A stretch of DNA of 64,000 nucleotides, from positions 7,501-71,500 of the forward strand of contig NZ_JAMSLX010000006.1 in NCBI RefSeq assembly GCF_023806085.1, in the 5' to 3' direction. This DNA comes from Hephaestia sp. MAHUQ-44. GTDB lineage: Bacteria > Pseudomonadota > Alphaproteobacteria > Sphingomonadales > Sphingomonadaceae. The position numbers and the translations under genes were made by a program. The notes beneath the pieces were generated by a model. That model was not told the DNA's origin. It did not search any database and saw only the letters and a program-made list of their open reading frames with translations. Positions 56,221-64,000 of this stretch are shown here, piece by piece (within the stretch, counting starts at the first letter, position 1; every line of letters starts with the position of its first letter).

Positions 56221-56778
56221 ATGAACGTCACGTTCGCCATGCTGGCGGCGCCCGTCGCATTGATCGCGGTGGCGCTGCCGGCGCAGGACCAGGCCGGCGA
56301 CATCGCCGACAAGATCATCAACAACCCGAACCCGCAGGCTTTCCAGGTCTATAACGCGCCCGAACCCGCACGCGTGGTGGCCGACAAGAAGGTGCAGGGA
56401 GGCCATGCGCTGCGCGTCCAGATTCCCGGTGGCAGCGCGCAGCCGTGGTCGATCTCGCTTTCCGACCCGATCGACAGACCGGTGGCGAAGGGTGATCGGC
56501 TGGTACTCGCTTTCTATGCGCGCGCCGCCAGAAGCGAGGCCGCCGGCGGCGGCGCGCATCTGCCCAACAACGGCGTCCAGCTCGCCAGGGCACCCTATAC
56601 CGGGATTTTCGGCGGTGCGGTCGACATCACGCCCGACTGGACGATGTATCATCTGCAAGGCGTCGCCGATCGCGATTACGCCGCCGGCGAGCTGGCGGTG
56701 TCGATGCACCTCGCCTCGGGCAAGCAGACACTCGAATTCGGGCCGATCTTCGTGCTCGATCTCGGCCCGCCCTCCTAG
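56221..56778 (+). CDS. Exported protein with carbohydrate-binding-like beta-sandwich
   Basis: 185 residues. A signal peptide (about 1-20) precedes one domain resembling a CBM4/9 or galactose-binding fold (GHALRVQIPGGSAQPWSISLSDPI, AKGDRLVLAFYARA, DWTMYHLQGVADRDY). This fold is found in front of xylanases, but here it stands alone with no catalytic domain. ATG 56221 has GAGGGGG upstream. A family A repeat begins at its stop codon. Confidence 0.7.
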   Translation: MNVTFAMLAAPVALIAVALPAQDQAGDIADKIINNPNPQAFQVYNAPEPARVVADKKVQGGHALRVQIPGGSAQPWSISLSDPIDRPVAKGDRLVLAFYARAARSEAAGGGAHLPNNGVQLARAPYTGIFGGAVDITPDWTMYHLQGVADRDYAAGELAVSMHLASGKQTLEFGPIFVLDLGPPS

Positions 56779-56880
56779 CGTCGATCCGGTTCTAAAGGAA
56801 CCGGATCGCCCCTGGATTATCTTTTGATTGCCGTTATTTCCGAGTCGCCAGATGATTCCATCTGGCTCGAAATCACTCTG
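56779..56880 (+). repeat. Family A hairpin-core-hairpin element, copy 2
   Basis: Begins at the base after the TAG of the preceding gene: hairpin CCGGTTC-N5-GAACCGG (with a GATC extension), core GGATTATCTTTTGATTGCC, hairpin CCAGATGATTCCATCTGG, then AAATCACTCT. Plus orientation, same as the copy at 57632. Confidence 0.88.
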
Positions 56881-56989
56881 ACCAACTGAGTGTTTCGAGG
56901 TCGCGGATGCCGAGCGCGCGCCGGCGGCTTGGAGCCCGCGCGCGGGTGTGCTTCACTGGCCTCCACTGGTGTCTGTGGAGTGCCGACCG

Positions 56990-57631
56990 ATGCTCGAACA
57001 TGTTCCCCGTTGGCTTGGTACGGCGATGCGGGGGATGCGCGCGGGCGCGGACAAGCTCGCGATCGTCCAGCTCAGCGACGGGGTGGAATTGGCGACGATC
57101 GACCTGATGAGCCCGGCCTTCGCCAATGAAGGCCGGCTACCGCCACGCTTCACCGCCGATGGTGCGGGGGTGTCGCCGCCGCTCGTCTGGGGCGCGCTGC
57201 CGCCCGCGACCGCGGCGATCGCGCTGATCGTCGAAGATGCCGACGCGCCGACGCCGGCGCCGCTCGTCCATGCGATCGTCTGGGATCTGCCGCCCGACGA
57301 ACACCGGATCGCCGAGGGCGCGATCACCGCCGACGGCGCGGGCGAAGCCGATGGCCGCGATGTCGGCCGGCATTCGTTCTTTGGGGAGGGCTGGCTGCCG
57401 CCCGATCCGCCGACCGGGCACGGCGAGCACCGTTATGCGTTCCAGCTCTTCGCGCTCGACGACGATACCCCCGATCCCGGCGAAACCCCGCGCCGTGCCG
57501 CGCTCGTCAAGGCGATGCGCGGGCACGTGCTGGCGGCGGGCTTGTTGATCGGCACCTATTCGCGCGGCGAACCGCGGCCGATCGGCACGTCGCCCGCGGT
57601 GACGGGGCTGGCCTCGGCGGGGCGCGGCTAA
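56990..57631 (+). CDS. YbhB/YbcL (PEBP) family protein
   Basis: 213 residues with a phosphatidylethanolamine-binding-protein fold (GRLPPRFTADGAGVSPPLVWGALPP, VEDADAPTPAPLVHAIVWDLPP, YAFQLFALDD). Bacterial PEBPs are small ligand-binding proteins of unknown role. There is no obvious signal peptide. ATG 56990 with GGAG nine bases upstream. It lies between two direct copies of family A. Confidence 0.88.
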   Translation: MLEHVPRWLGTAMRGMRAGADKLAIVQLSDGVELATIDLMSPAFANEGRLPPRFTADGAGVSPPLVWGALPPATAAIALIVEDADAPTPAPLVHAIVWDLPPDEHRIAEGAITADGAGEADGRDVGRHSFFGEGWLPPDPPTGHGEHRYAFQLFALDDDTPDPGETPRRAALVKAMRGHVLAAGLLIGTYSRGEPRPIGTSPAVTGLASAGRG

Positions 57632-57730
57632 CGTCGGTCCGGTTCCAACAGAATCGGACCGACTCTGGATGATCTTTTGTTTGCCGCGATTGCCGAGTCG
57701 CCAGATGATTCCATCTGGCTCGAAATCACG
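57632..57730 (+). repeat. Family A hairpin-core-hairpin element, copy 3
   Basis: Begins at the base after the PEBP stop: hairpin CCGGTTC-N5-GAATCGG, core GGATGATCTTTTGTTTGCC, hairpin CCAGATGATTCCATCTGG, AAATCAC. Its last base adjoins the stop codon (CTA) of a 29-residue frame on the other strand, so it fills a convergent gap exactly. Confidence 0.88.
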
Positions 57731-57820
57731 CTAGGCCAGACCGGTGATCCCGGCGGCGCAACCGGCGATCAGCAGGGTTGTCGCCGCAAACGAGGCGAAA
57801 GCGATCAGAAAACTACGCAT
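57731..57820 (-). CDS. Very small lipoprotein-like peptide (29 residues)
   Basis: MRSFLIAFASFAATTLLIAG followed by a Cys: a hydrophobic helix and lipobox-like LLIAGC, ending TAG 57731-57733. The RBS is weak. Its stop coincides with the family A element end, a relation also seen for copy 1, which supports it being a gene. Family unknown. Confidence 0.45.
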   Translation of the reverse strand: MRSFLIAFASFAATTLLIAGCAAGITGLA

Positions 57821-57848
57821 TTGAACACGTCCGGAAAAGCGTTCCGAT

Positions 57849-57959
57849 TCAGGCGATCGGCACGACGGGCACGGCAGCGCCGATCATCAGCGCGGCGAAG
57901 ACGAACGCACCGACCAGCGAGATGGCGAAGCGTTGCGCGGATTCGAGACGAAACATCAT
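57849..57959 (-). CDS. Very small membrane peptide (36 residues)
   Basis: Starts MMFRLESAQRFAISLVGAFV, one hydrophobic helix (about 13-33), stop TGA 57849-57851. AAGGAG lies eight bases before the ATG, among the best ribosome-binding sites in the window. Upstream of and in line with the 29-residue peptide. Function unknown. Confidence 0.6.
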   Translation of the reverse strand: MMFRLESAQRFAISLVGAFVFAALMIGAAVPVVPIA

Positions 57960-58119
57960 GATAATACTCCTTGCCTGGGCTCGATCGGAAAGGCCGATCG
58001 ATCATGCCCTGTTCATCGCAAGGGGTGTGCCAACTTCATAAGTTATTGAAATTACGTCGCACGAGATTCGGCATCGCGCCACATTGGCGCAGCGCGCCAG
58101 ATATGCGGTGTGAAATTCG

Positions 58120-59199
58120 CTATCTGTTGGCAATCTCGGTTGCCGCAGCGTGGACGCGATTGCGGCCCGCGGCCTTGGCGGCATAAAGCAGCCGGTCCGC
58201 GCGACCCAGCACGGTGCCCAGCGCCTCCCCGGCACCGGCGAGCGTGAGCCCGGCGGAAAAGGTGATCGCGCCCAGCGGCGCATCGCTTTCGCGCAGCAGA
58301 TAGCGCTTGCCGGCAACGCTGGCGCGGGCGCGATCGAGCAGCGCCTCTGCCTCGGCGAGCGACACGCCGGTGAACAACACCGCGAATTCCTCGCCGCCAT
58401 AACGTGTCACGAGATGATCGACACACACAGCGCTGAGCGCGGTGGCGATCGCCCGCAATACGCGATCGCCGACCGCGTGGCCGAACCGGTCGTTGACCTG
58501 CTTGAAATGATCGATGTCGCACATCGCGAGGCAAAGCGCCGGCCCGGTCTCACCGGGGGGCCGATAATGTTCCTCGAGCGCCCGCCGGTTGGGCAAAGCC
58601 GTCAACGGATCGCGCTGGGCATCGGCGCGCGCCTCCTCGAGCGCACAGCGCAGCACCTGCGCCTCGCGCGTCGCGTCGTCGAGCCGCGCTTCGGCGGCGC
58701 GCGTCCGCGCAACCATCGCGCGCGCGACCGCGACGATTTCGGTGACCGGGCTGACATCGCGTACCTCGCTGAGCGCATCGGCGCCGGCGGCAATCGTGGT
58801 GGCGAAGGCATTCGCCTCCGCCTGCACGGTGCGGACGATATGTTCGACGCCTTCGATCTGCAGTTGCGCGCGCGCCACCCATTCGTCGCCGGCGGGCGCC
58901 GCCGGGGGCGCCCCGCCCACCGATCCGCCCACCGATCCGCCGAGCGAGGCGATATCGGCCACGGTCAGCCGGACACCGCCGTCGACGAGCCCGGCCACCG
59001 CGCGCGCGAGCGGCCCCTGCGGCTCGTTCAGCACCCGATAGACGAAACTGTAGGTGACCGGATCGGCACCGAGCCGGTGGTTGTCGAGAAACGCCCCGAT
59101 CCGCCTGTACAAATCGCGCGACATCTCGGCGGGCGTGGCGCGCCCCACCGCGCCGTCCGCCGGTTGCTGCCGGCCGCTCCCCGACACATGCGATGCCAT
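58120..59199 (-). CDS. GGDEF domain diguanylate cyclase
   Basis: 359 residues. A helical N-terminal region (to about 190) of unknown type precedes a GGDEF domain with MCDIDHFKQVNDRFGHAVGD and the active-site YGGEEF, so it should make c-di-GMP. The expected inhibitory RxxD motif five residues before the active site is not seen. There is no transmembrane segment. A tandem 12-bp repeat encodes GGSVGGSVGG in the linker. ATG 59199 with a GGGGGTGGGA stretch upstream. Confidence 0.92.
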   Translation of the reverse strand: MASHVSGSGRQQPADGAVGRATPAEMSRDLYRRIGAFLDNHRLGADPVTYSFVYRVLNEPQGPLARAVAGLVDGGVRLTVADIASLGGSVGGSVGGAPPAAPAGDEWVARAQLQIEGVEHIVRTVQAEANAFATTIAAGADALSEVRDVSPVTEIVAVARAMVARTRAAEARLDDATREAQVLRCALEEARADAQRDPLTALPNRRALEEHYRPPGETGPALCLAMCDIDHFKQVNDRFGHAVGDRVLRAIATALSAVCVDHLVTRYGGEEFAVLFTGVSLAEAEALLDRARASVAGKRYLLRESDAPLGAITFSAGLTLAGAGEALGTVLGRADRLLYAAKAAGRNRVHAAATEIANR

Positions 59200-59259
59200 T
59201 CCCACCCCCCAGGCGTCAGGACAATCAACTACCGATACATCATTGAAATAAAAAGAATC

Positions 59260-59817
59260 TTACCGCGGATGTGCCGCCCGCCACGCCTTCACCGCCGCGA
59301 GCGTCCCGCTGATATGCCCGTCCGGCGCGGATTCGGAATGCGCGTAGATAATCCTGCCGTCGGGCGCGATCACATAACTCGTCCGGCTGGTGATCTGGCG
59401 CGGCGCCGCACCGTTGATCGCGACCTTTTTGCCGATATCGACATCATAGCCCGCCACGACGCGCGGCCCGGCGCTGGCGACCGCAAACTTGCCCGCGCAT
59501 TTCTGGGTCGAGAATTTGGCGAGCGTCTCGACATCATCCGCCGACATGCCGATCACCGTCGCGCCGGCGGCGGTGAAATCACCGATCCGCTCGGCAAAGG
59601 CATGCGCCTCGGCGTTGCACCCCGACGTGAACGCGGCCGGGAAAAAGTACAGCACGACCGGCCCCTTCTTGAGCTGATCGGCAAGGTGGATGGTGACGAC
59701 CTCACCCGCGATTGCGCCGCGAGTCGTGAAATCGGGGGCACGCGCCCCCGGATCGAGCGCGGCGCCGGCGGGAAACGCGACCAGCAATGCGGCCAGTGCT
59801 GCAACGGTAAAACGCAT
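59260..59817 (-). CDS. Exported peroxiredoxin (BCP/AhpC-TSA type)
   Basis: 185 residues. A signal peptide (about 1-20) precedes a thioredoxin-fold peroxiredoxin with the peroxidatic Cys in FTSGCNAEA (the usual form is TPGC) and a second Cys in TQKCAGKF five helical turns on. It should reduce peroxides in the periplasm. ATG 59817 with GGGAGAAG. It lies 60 bases upstream of the diguanylate cyclase gene on the same strand. Confidence 0.92.
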   Translation of the reverse strand: MRFTVAALAALLVAFPAGAALDPGARAPDFTTRGAIAGEVVTIHLADQLKKGPVVLYFFPAAFTSGCNAEAHAFAERIGDFTAAGATVIGMSADDVETLAKFSTQKCAGKFAVASAGPRVVAGYDVDIGKKVAINGAAPRQITSRTSYVIAPDGRIIYAHSESAPDGHISGTLAAVKAWRAAHPR

Positions 59818-60005
59818 CGGTTCTTCTCCCGGCAGGCCCCCGATCTCAATACGCTTCGTGCCCGTCTTGTTCAATCACCCCCCAAAGCGATTGGATAGAA
59901 GCGACATGCCGCAGCGCGGCGTCATCCGGCGCGATCCCCATCGCGCGAGTGCCTCGACCGCCGATGCCCATTGCCGTTTGGACGCCCCCTGCCTAGGGCA
60001 GCCCG

Positions 60006-60791
60006 ATGCGTGTAGCCGATGATGATATCGCCTTCGCCCACCGCCTTGCCGATGCGGCCGCGGTGGCGATCCGCCCCTATTTTCGCGCGCCCCACGGGCT
60101 CGAGATCAAGGACGACGCGTCGCCCGTGACGCTGGCCGATCGCGCCGGCGAAGCAGCGATGCGCGCGCTGATCGAGGCCGAGCGCCCCGCCGACGGGATC
60201 GTCGGTGAGGAATATGGCGTTCGCGCGGGCACCAGCGGGCGGCAATGGGTACTCGATCCGATCGACGGCACGCGCTCGTTCATCTCGGGCCGCCCGATCT
60301 TCGGCACGCTGATCGCGCTGGTGGCCGATGGCTGGCCGATGATCGGAGTGATCGACCAGCCGATCGCGCGCGAACGCTGGACCGGGGCGGTGGGCCGCGC
60401 GACGACGTTCAACGATGCCCCTGCCACAACGCGGGCGTGCGCCACGCTGGGCGATGCGCTGCTCGCCACCACCTCGCCGGCGCTGTTCGACGATGGCCAG
60501 CTCCACGCCTTCGAGCATCTCGATGCGGCGGTCCGCAGCACCGTGCTGGGCGGCGATTGCTACAATTACGCCTGCGTCGCGAGCGGCTGGCTCGACGTGG
60601 TGGTCGAAGCGGGGCTCAAGCTCCACGACTTTGCAGCGCTGGCACCGATCGTCGAGGGCGCGGGCGGGCGGATGTGCGACTGGCAGGGCGATCCGCTGAC
60701 CGCCGCCAGCAAGGGCGAAGTGATCGCCGTGGGTGATCCGGCACGGGTCGACGAGATCATCGACATGCTCGCCTGTCGCGGCCACGGCTGA
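60006..60791 (+). CDS. hisN: Histidinol-phosphatase, inositol monophosphatase family
   Basis: 261 residues. Metal-binding motifs GEEYG (near 68), DPIDGTRSFISGRP (near 82) and the late GGDCYNYACVASGWLDVVVEAGLKLHDFAAL match the HisN-type inositol-monophosphatase fold used for histidine synthesis in Alphaproteobacteria. An inositol or sugar phosphatase is possible but less likely. Confidence 0.9.
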   Translation: MRVADDDIAFAHRLADAAAVAIRPYFRAPHGLEIKDDASPVTLADRAGEAAMRALIEAERPADGIVGEEYGVRAGTSGRQWVLDPIDGTRSFISGRPIFGTLIALVADGWPMIGVIDQPIARERWTGAVGRATTFNDAPATTRACATLGDALLATTSPALFDDGQLHAFEHLDAAVRSTVLGGDCYNYACVASGWLDVVVEAGLKLHDFAALAPIVEGAGGRMCDWQGDPLTAASKGEVIAVGDPARVDEIIDMLACRGHG

Positions 60792-60802
60792 CACACAGAT
60801 AC

Positions 60803-60840
60803 GAAAAGGCCCGCCACCGTAACCGGGGCGGGCCTTGTGT
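60803..60840. terminator. Bidirectional terminator between hisN and the 100-residue gene
   Basis: AAGGCCCGCC and GGCGGGCCTT form a 10-bp stem, flanked by AAAA on one side and TGTGTT on the other. It serves converging genes; the minus-strand T run is better. Confidence 0.8.
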
Positions 60841-60861
60841 TGGTCGCCGATAATGCGCGCG

Positions 60862-61164
60862 TCAGCTAACGCGCGTGCCCGTCATCGGGAAGCTGCCGAA
60901 CGCGCCCGCGCCGACCGTGCCGGTCAGCGTGTCGCCGTCGATGGTCGCTTCGCAATCGAGCGTCATCGGCATCGGCACGGTCATGTTCATCGTCCACGCG
61001 ATCGTATTGCCGTTCACCGTGCCGTCGGTGATGTCGGCCGATCCGAGGCTCCCCGTATTGGTGCCGGTGAAGGTGCCACCGTCGCTCTTGACGGTGAGCG
61101 TCGATTTCTGATCGCCCAAAGGCGATTTGGTGACGCAATCCCAGGTGCCATCGACGTCCGCCAT
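60862..61164 (-). CDS. Small beta-rich protein of unknown family
   Basis: 100 residues without a signal peptide: MADVDGTWDCVTKSPLGDQK followed by alternating short strands rich in Thr and Gly, ending GAGAFGSFPMTGTRV. It resembles small lipocalin-like or calycin-type sandwiches; function unknown. RBS AGGAG upstream of ATG 61164. It follows the M16 peptidase gene by 18 bases, so they are probably co-transcribed. Confidence 0.78.
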   Translation of the reverse strand: MADVDGTWDCVTKSPLGDQKSTLTVKSDGGTFTGTNTGSLGSADITDGTVNGNTIAWTMNMTVPMPMTLDCEATIDGDTLTGTVGAGAFGSFPMTGTRVS

Positions 61165-61182
61165 TGAAGGTTTCTCCTGCTC

Positions 61183-64000
61183 TTACTGGCCGCCGGGCGC
61201 GGCCGGTGCCTTGACGACCTCAACCGGCAGACCGAGGCTGTCAAGCTGCGGCCGAACCTTGGCGGCATCGCCGACCACGACCCAGACGAACCTGTCCGGA
61301 TCGAGAACCCTGCGTGCCGCAGCGTCAAGCTGCCCGACACTGAGCGCACGGAAGCGCTCGGCCAGGGTCGCATAATAATCGTCGGGCCGGTCGTACAATT
61401 CGATATTCTGCATCGCACGCAGCACGTCGCTCGATGTTTCGAAGCCGCCCGCCAGCTCGCGAATCGTTCCCGTCACGGTGCGATCGAACTCGGCCTGCGT
61501 GACCCCGCGATCGGTGAGGAAGCCCTTCAGCTCGGTTTGCAGCGCTGCGATCGCGGGGCCGGTCTTGTCGGCCTGCACGGGCGCGTTGATGATATAGGGC
61601 GCGGCATGTTCGAGCGTCTGGAAGGTACCGCTCGCACCGTAGGACCAGCCCTTCGCCTCGCGCAGATCCATGTTGATCCGCGACAGGAAATTGCCGCCCA
61701 GCGTATCGTTGGCGGCGTTATAAGCGAGCATGTCGTCGGTGCCCTTGAGCCCGGTCAGTTCACCCGCGCGGATCAGCGATTGCGGCGAATCGGGCCGATC
61801 GATCAGCACGATTTTCGGCGCGGCTTGCGTGGCCGGCGAAGTGAAATCCTTCGTCCCCGGCGCGCCGGGCATCGTCCAGCGGCCGAAACGCCGGTCGAGC
61901 GCCGCCTTGACGGTCGCGAGCGGCGCCGAACTGACGACGAAGATCGTCGCCTTGTCGGGCCGCAGCCATGCCTGCTGGAAGGCGACCAGATCGTCGCGCG
62001 TCAGCTTGCCAACCGCGGCGGGGTCACCCGCACCCTGCTGCTTGGCATAGGGGTTCGCCGCGCCGAACACGAGCGGCGGCAGCGCGCGGGCGGCCAACCC
62101 TTGCGGGCTCGTCATTTCCTGCGCGATCGCCGCCAGTTGCTGGCCTTTGACGCGTTCGACCTCGGCCGGAGCGAAGGCCGGATTCTGGACGACGTCGGCG
62201 AACAGGTCGAGCGCGGGGGCGAGGTTGGCGGTCGGGGTGTAGATGCCGACATAGGTGCGATCGGCGCCCGCGCCGGTCGAGATGTCGGCGCCGAGCCGCT
62301 CCTGCGCTTCGGCGAGCCTTGTGGCGTCGAGGCTCGTGGTGCCTTCGTCCATCATCCCCAGCGTCAGCGCCTGCGTGCCGAGCGCTTGCGCCGGATCGGC
62401 CGCCATGCCGGCATCGAAGCTGATCGTCGCCAGCGTGATCGGCACCGCCTCGCGATGTGCGTAGACCAGCGGAATCCCGTTCGCGAGTTTGGCGTGCTCG
62501 ACGGTCGGGAACACCAGATCGGCGACCGTGCCGACATGGGGCAGCGCCCCGCGCGTCCCCTTGACCGTTTGCTGATCGCTATCGGCCTTGGCGGCGGTCT
62601 CGGCCGCGATCTTGGCGGGGGCGGTCGCCTCCTGATAGGCGTCGCGCGCGCCGGGTGCGATCGTCAGCGCATAAGCCGGGCGTGCCAGCCATTTGGCGGC
62701 GGCCGCCCGGACGGTCGCGGGGGTTTGCGCAGCCAGCTTTTCGAGATCCTTTTTGTAGGCACCGGGATCGTTCGCATAGAGCGCGCCCTGCGCCAGCGCG
62801 ACCGCCTTGCCGCCGAACCCGCCGACCGATTCGAGCCCCGCAATCGTCTCCGACACCTGCTGCGTGACGACGCGCCTGACCTCGTCTTCGGTCGGGCCGG
62901 TCTTGAGGAAATCGGCGACGATCTGATCGAGCCGTTTGCTCGTCGCCGCCACATCGGCGCCGGGCCGCACGATCACCTGGATCACGAAAATGCCGAGCTG
63001 CGCGAGCGACTGGTTATAGGCGCCGACCTGCACCGCGAGCTTTTCCTTGCGCACCAGCGCGTCGGTCAGCCGCGACGAATCGAGCCCGCCGAGCACCCCG
63101 GCAGCGACATCGAGCGGCGCCATATCGTCGCTGGTCACGCCGGGCACCGCCCACATCCGCGTGAGCATCGTCGCCGCGACGCGATCCTTCATCACCTCGT
63201 CCTTGCGCGCGGGCAGCGTGGGGATCGGGGCGCTCGGGTGCACATTCTGCGGCCCGCGCGGAATATCGCCGAAATATTTCTCGACCTTGGCGCGCGCGGT
63301 GGCGACGTCGATATCGCCGGCGAGCACGAGCACCGCATTGTTGGGCCCGTAATGATCGTGGAACCATTGCTTGACGTCGGCGAGGCTCGCCGCGTCGAGA
63401 TCGGCCATCGAGCCGATCGTGGTGTGGCCATAGGGATGGTCTGCGGGGAACAGCCCTTCGACCTGCTTGTAGCGGAACAGCCCGTAGGGCTGGTTGTCGC
63501 GCTGACGCTTCTCGTTCTGGACGACGCCGCGCTGCTCGTCGAGCACGGCCTGCGTGATCGCGCCGGTGAGATGCCCCATCCGATCGCTTTCGAGGAACAG
63601 CGCGCGATCGAGCGCGGGGGTGGGCACCGTCTCGAAATAATTGGTGCGATCGAAGCTGGTGGTACCGTTGGCATCGATCGCGCCGACTTCCTTCAGCGGC
63701 TTGAAGAAATCGCCCGGCGCATTTTCCGAGCCGTTGAACATCAGATGCTCGAACAGATGCGCGAAACCGGTCTTGCCCTGCGGTTCGTTCTTCGAGCCGA
63801 CGTCGTACCACACCGACACCGCGACGATCGGCGCCTTGCGATCGGTATGGACGATGACGTGCAGCCCGTTGGCGAGGGTGAAACTTTCATAGGGGATGTC
63901 GACCTGGGCGACGAGCGCCGAAACCGGCGCCGCGGCATCGACGGCGGGCGCGGTTTGCGCGGGGGCAACCGGCGCGGCCGTGGCGGGCAGCGTGAGCGCA
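61183..64000 (-). CDS. M16 (pitrilysin-like) zinc peptidase, N-terminus cut by window edge
   Basis: At least 938 residues remain, starting in the middle of an Ala/Pro-rich leader; the signal peptide lies beyond base 64000. The zinc motif HLFEH is in KTGFAHLFEHLMFNGSE, with the downstream Glu expected around NEKRQRDNQPYG. A second, inactive M16 repeat fills the C-terminal half. Such proteins are periplasmic or outer-membrane-associated peptidases, here of the double-domain type. Confidence 0.93.
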   Translation of the reverse strand, partial: ALTLPATAAPVAPAQTAPAVDAAAPVSALVAQVDIPYESFTLANGLHVIVHTDRKAPIVAVSVWYDVGSKNEPQGKTGFAHLFEHLMFNGSENAPGDFFKPLKEVGAIDANGTTSFDRTNYFETVPTPALDRALFLESDRMGHLTGAITQAVLDEQRGVVQNEKRQRDNQPYGLFRYKQVEGLFPADHPYGHTTIGSMADLDAASLADVKQWFHDHYGPNNAVLVLAGDIDVATARAKVEKYFGDIPRGPQNVHPSAPIPTLPARKDEVMKDRVAATMLTRMWAVPGVTSDDMAPLDVAAGVLGGLDSSRLTDALVRKEKLAVQVGAYNQSLAQLGIFVIQVIVRPGADVAATSKRLDQIVADFLKTGPTEDEVRRVVTQQVSETIAGLESVGGFGGKAVALAQGALYANDPGAYKKDLEKLAAQTPATVRAAAAKWLARPAYALTIAPGARDAYQEATAPAKIAAETAAKADSDQQTVKGTRGALPHVGTVADLVFPTVEHAKLANGIPLVYAHREAVPITLATISFDAGMAADPAQALGTQALTLGMMDEGTTSLDATRLAEAQERLGADISTGAGADRTYVGIYTPTANLAPALDLFADVVQNPAFAPAEVERVKGQQLAAIAQEMTSPQGLAARALPPLVFGAANPYAKQQGAGDPAAVGKLTRDDLVAFQQAWLRPDKATIFVVSSAPLATVKAALDRRFGRWTMPGAPGTKDFTSPATQAAPKIVLIDRPDSPQSLIRAGELTGLKGTDDMLAYNAANDTLGGNFLSRINMDLREAKGWSYGASGTFQTLEHAAPYIINAPVQADKTGPAIAALQTELKGFLTDRGVTQAEFDRTVTGTIRELAGGFETSSDVLRAMQNIELYDRPDDYYATLAERFRALSVGQLDAAARRVLDPDRFVWVVVGDAAKVRPQLDSLGLPVEVVKAPAAPGGQ

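Noticed and set aside
58905-58960. CRISPR-like or phase-variation repeat near 58.9 kb
   Set aside because: Only two 12-bp units inside a coding linker; no spacers and the unit length is a multiple of three.

Overview
The window is about 64 kb of GC-rich chromosomal DNA. Gene content and order point to a sphingomonad (Alphaproteobacteria, probably Sphingomonas or a close relative): hisS-prfA-prmC-DUF4167, ruvAB-ybgC-tolQRAB-pal, plsX-fabH-ihfA-merR, secreted M61 and M16 peptidases, a phasin, and 3-hydroxybutyryl-CoA dehydrogenase. No rRNA, tRNA, CRISPR array, prophage or plasmid gene was seen. Both ends cut genes: a membrane protein tail at 1..174 and an M16 peptidase at 61183..64000.

Layout. 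1-5 kb: CBS-domain protein, then the translation-related run DUF4167, prmC, prfA and hisS, all minus strand. 5-10.5 kb: secreted M61 peptidase, inorganic pyrophosphatase, GNAT acetyltransferase, an EamA transporter broken by one in-frame TGA, and an M20 amidohydrolase. 10.5-12 kb: a compact SPFH / ribbon-helix-helix / small membrane protein operon with a palindrome at its promoter. 12-18.4 kb: pal, tolB, tolA, tolR, tolQ, ybgC, ruvB and ruvA, covering envelope integrity and Holliday-junction processing. 18.7-20.9 kb: molybdate ABC transporter modABC. 21-29.6 kb: rpoC and rpoB behind a near-consensus promoter. 30-31.8 kb: a proline-rich membrane protein and an IS481-type transposase remnant with two internal deletions. 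31.8-34.8 kb: merR, ihfA, fabH, plsX and rpmF.

35-43.7 kb: MAPEG and metallo-beta-lactamase proteins, a PabB-PabC fusion, an aspartate-type aminotransferase, secreted MsrA, cobalamin adenosyltransferase, and the ergothioneine genes egtB and egtD. 43.9-52.5 kb: DUF1176 lipoprotein, 3-hydroxybutyryl-CoA dehydrogenase, nucleoside and queuosine-precursor transporters, argB, then the tightly coupled yggT-DUF167-folD-marC run and a DUF2189 membrane protein. 52.6-64 kb: murA, clpS, phasin, ung, a secreted carbohydrate-binding-like protein, a PEBP protein, two very small membrane peptides, a diguanylate cyclase, a periplasmic peroxiredoxin, hisN, and the M16 peptidase.

The most unusual content is between genes. 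Family A is a 100-bp hairpin-core-hairpin element present three times, each directly behind a stop codon. Family B is a larger nested palindrome with core CACAAAGTAATACTTTGTG; it has three core-bearing copies plus degenerate or collapsed relatives, and the same flanking hairpins (TTCCAC/GTGGAA and TGTTTCAG/CTGAAACA) recur around different cores. Both families favour gene 3' ends and convergent gaps. Three further short inverted-repeat families are present, one of which encodes the N-terminal residues of PrmC. All functional statements come from reading motifs and context; no database search was run.
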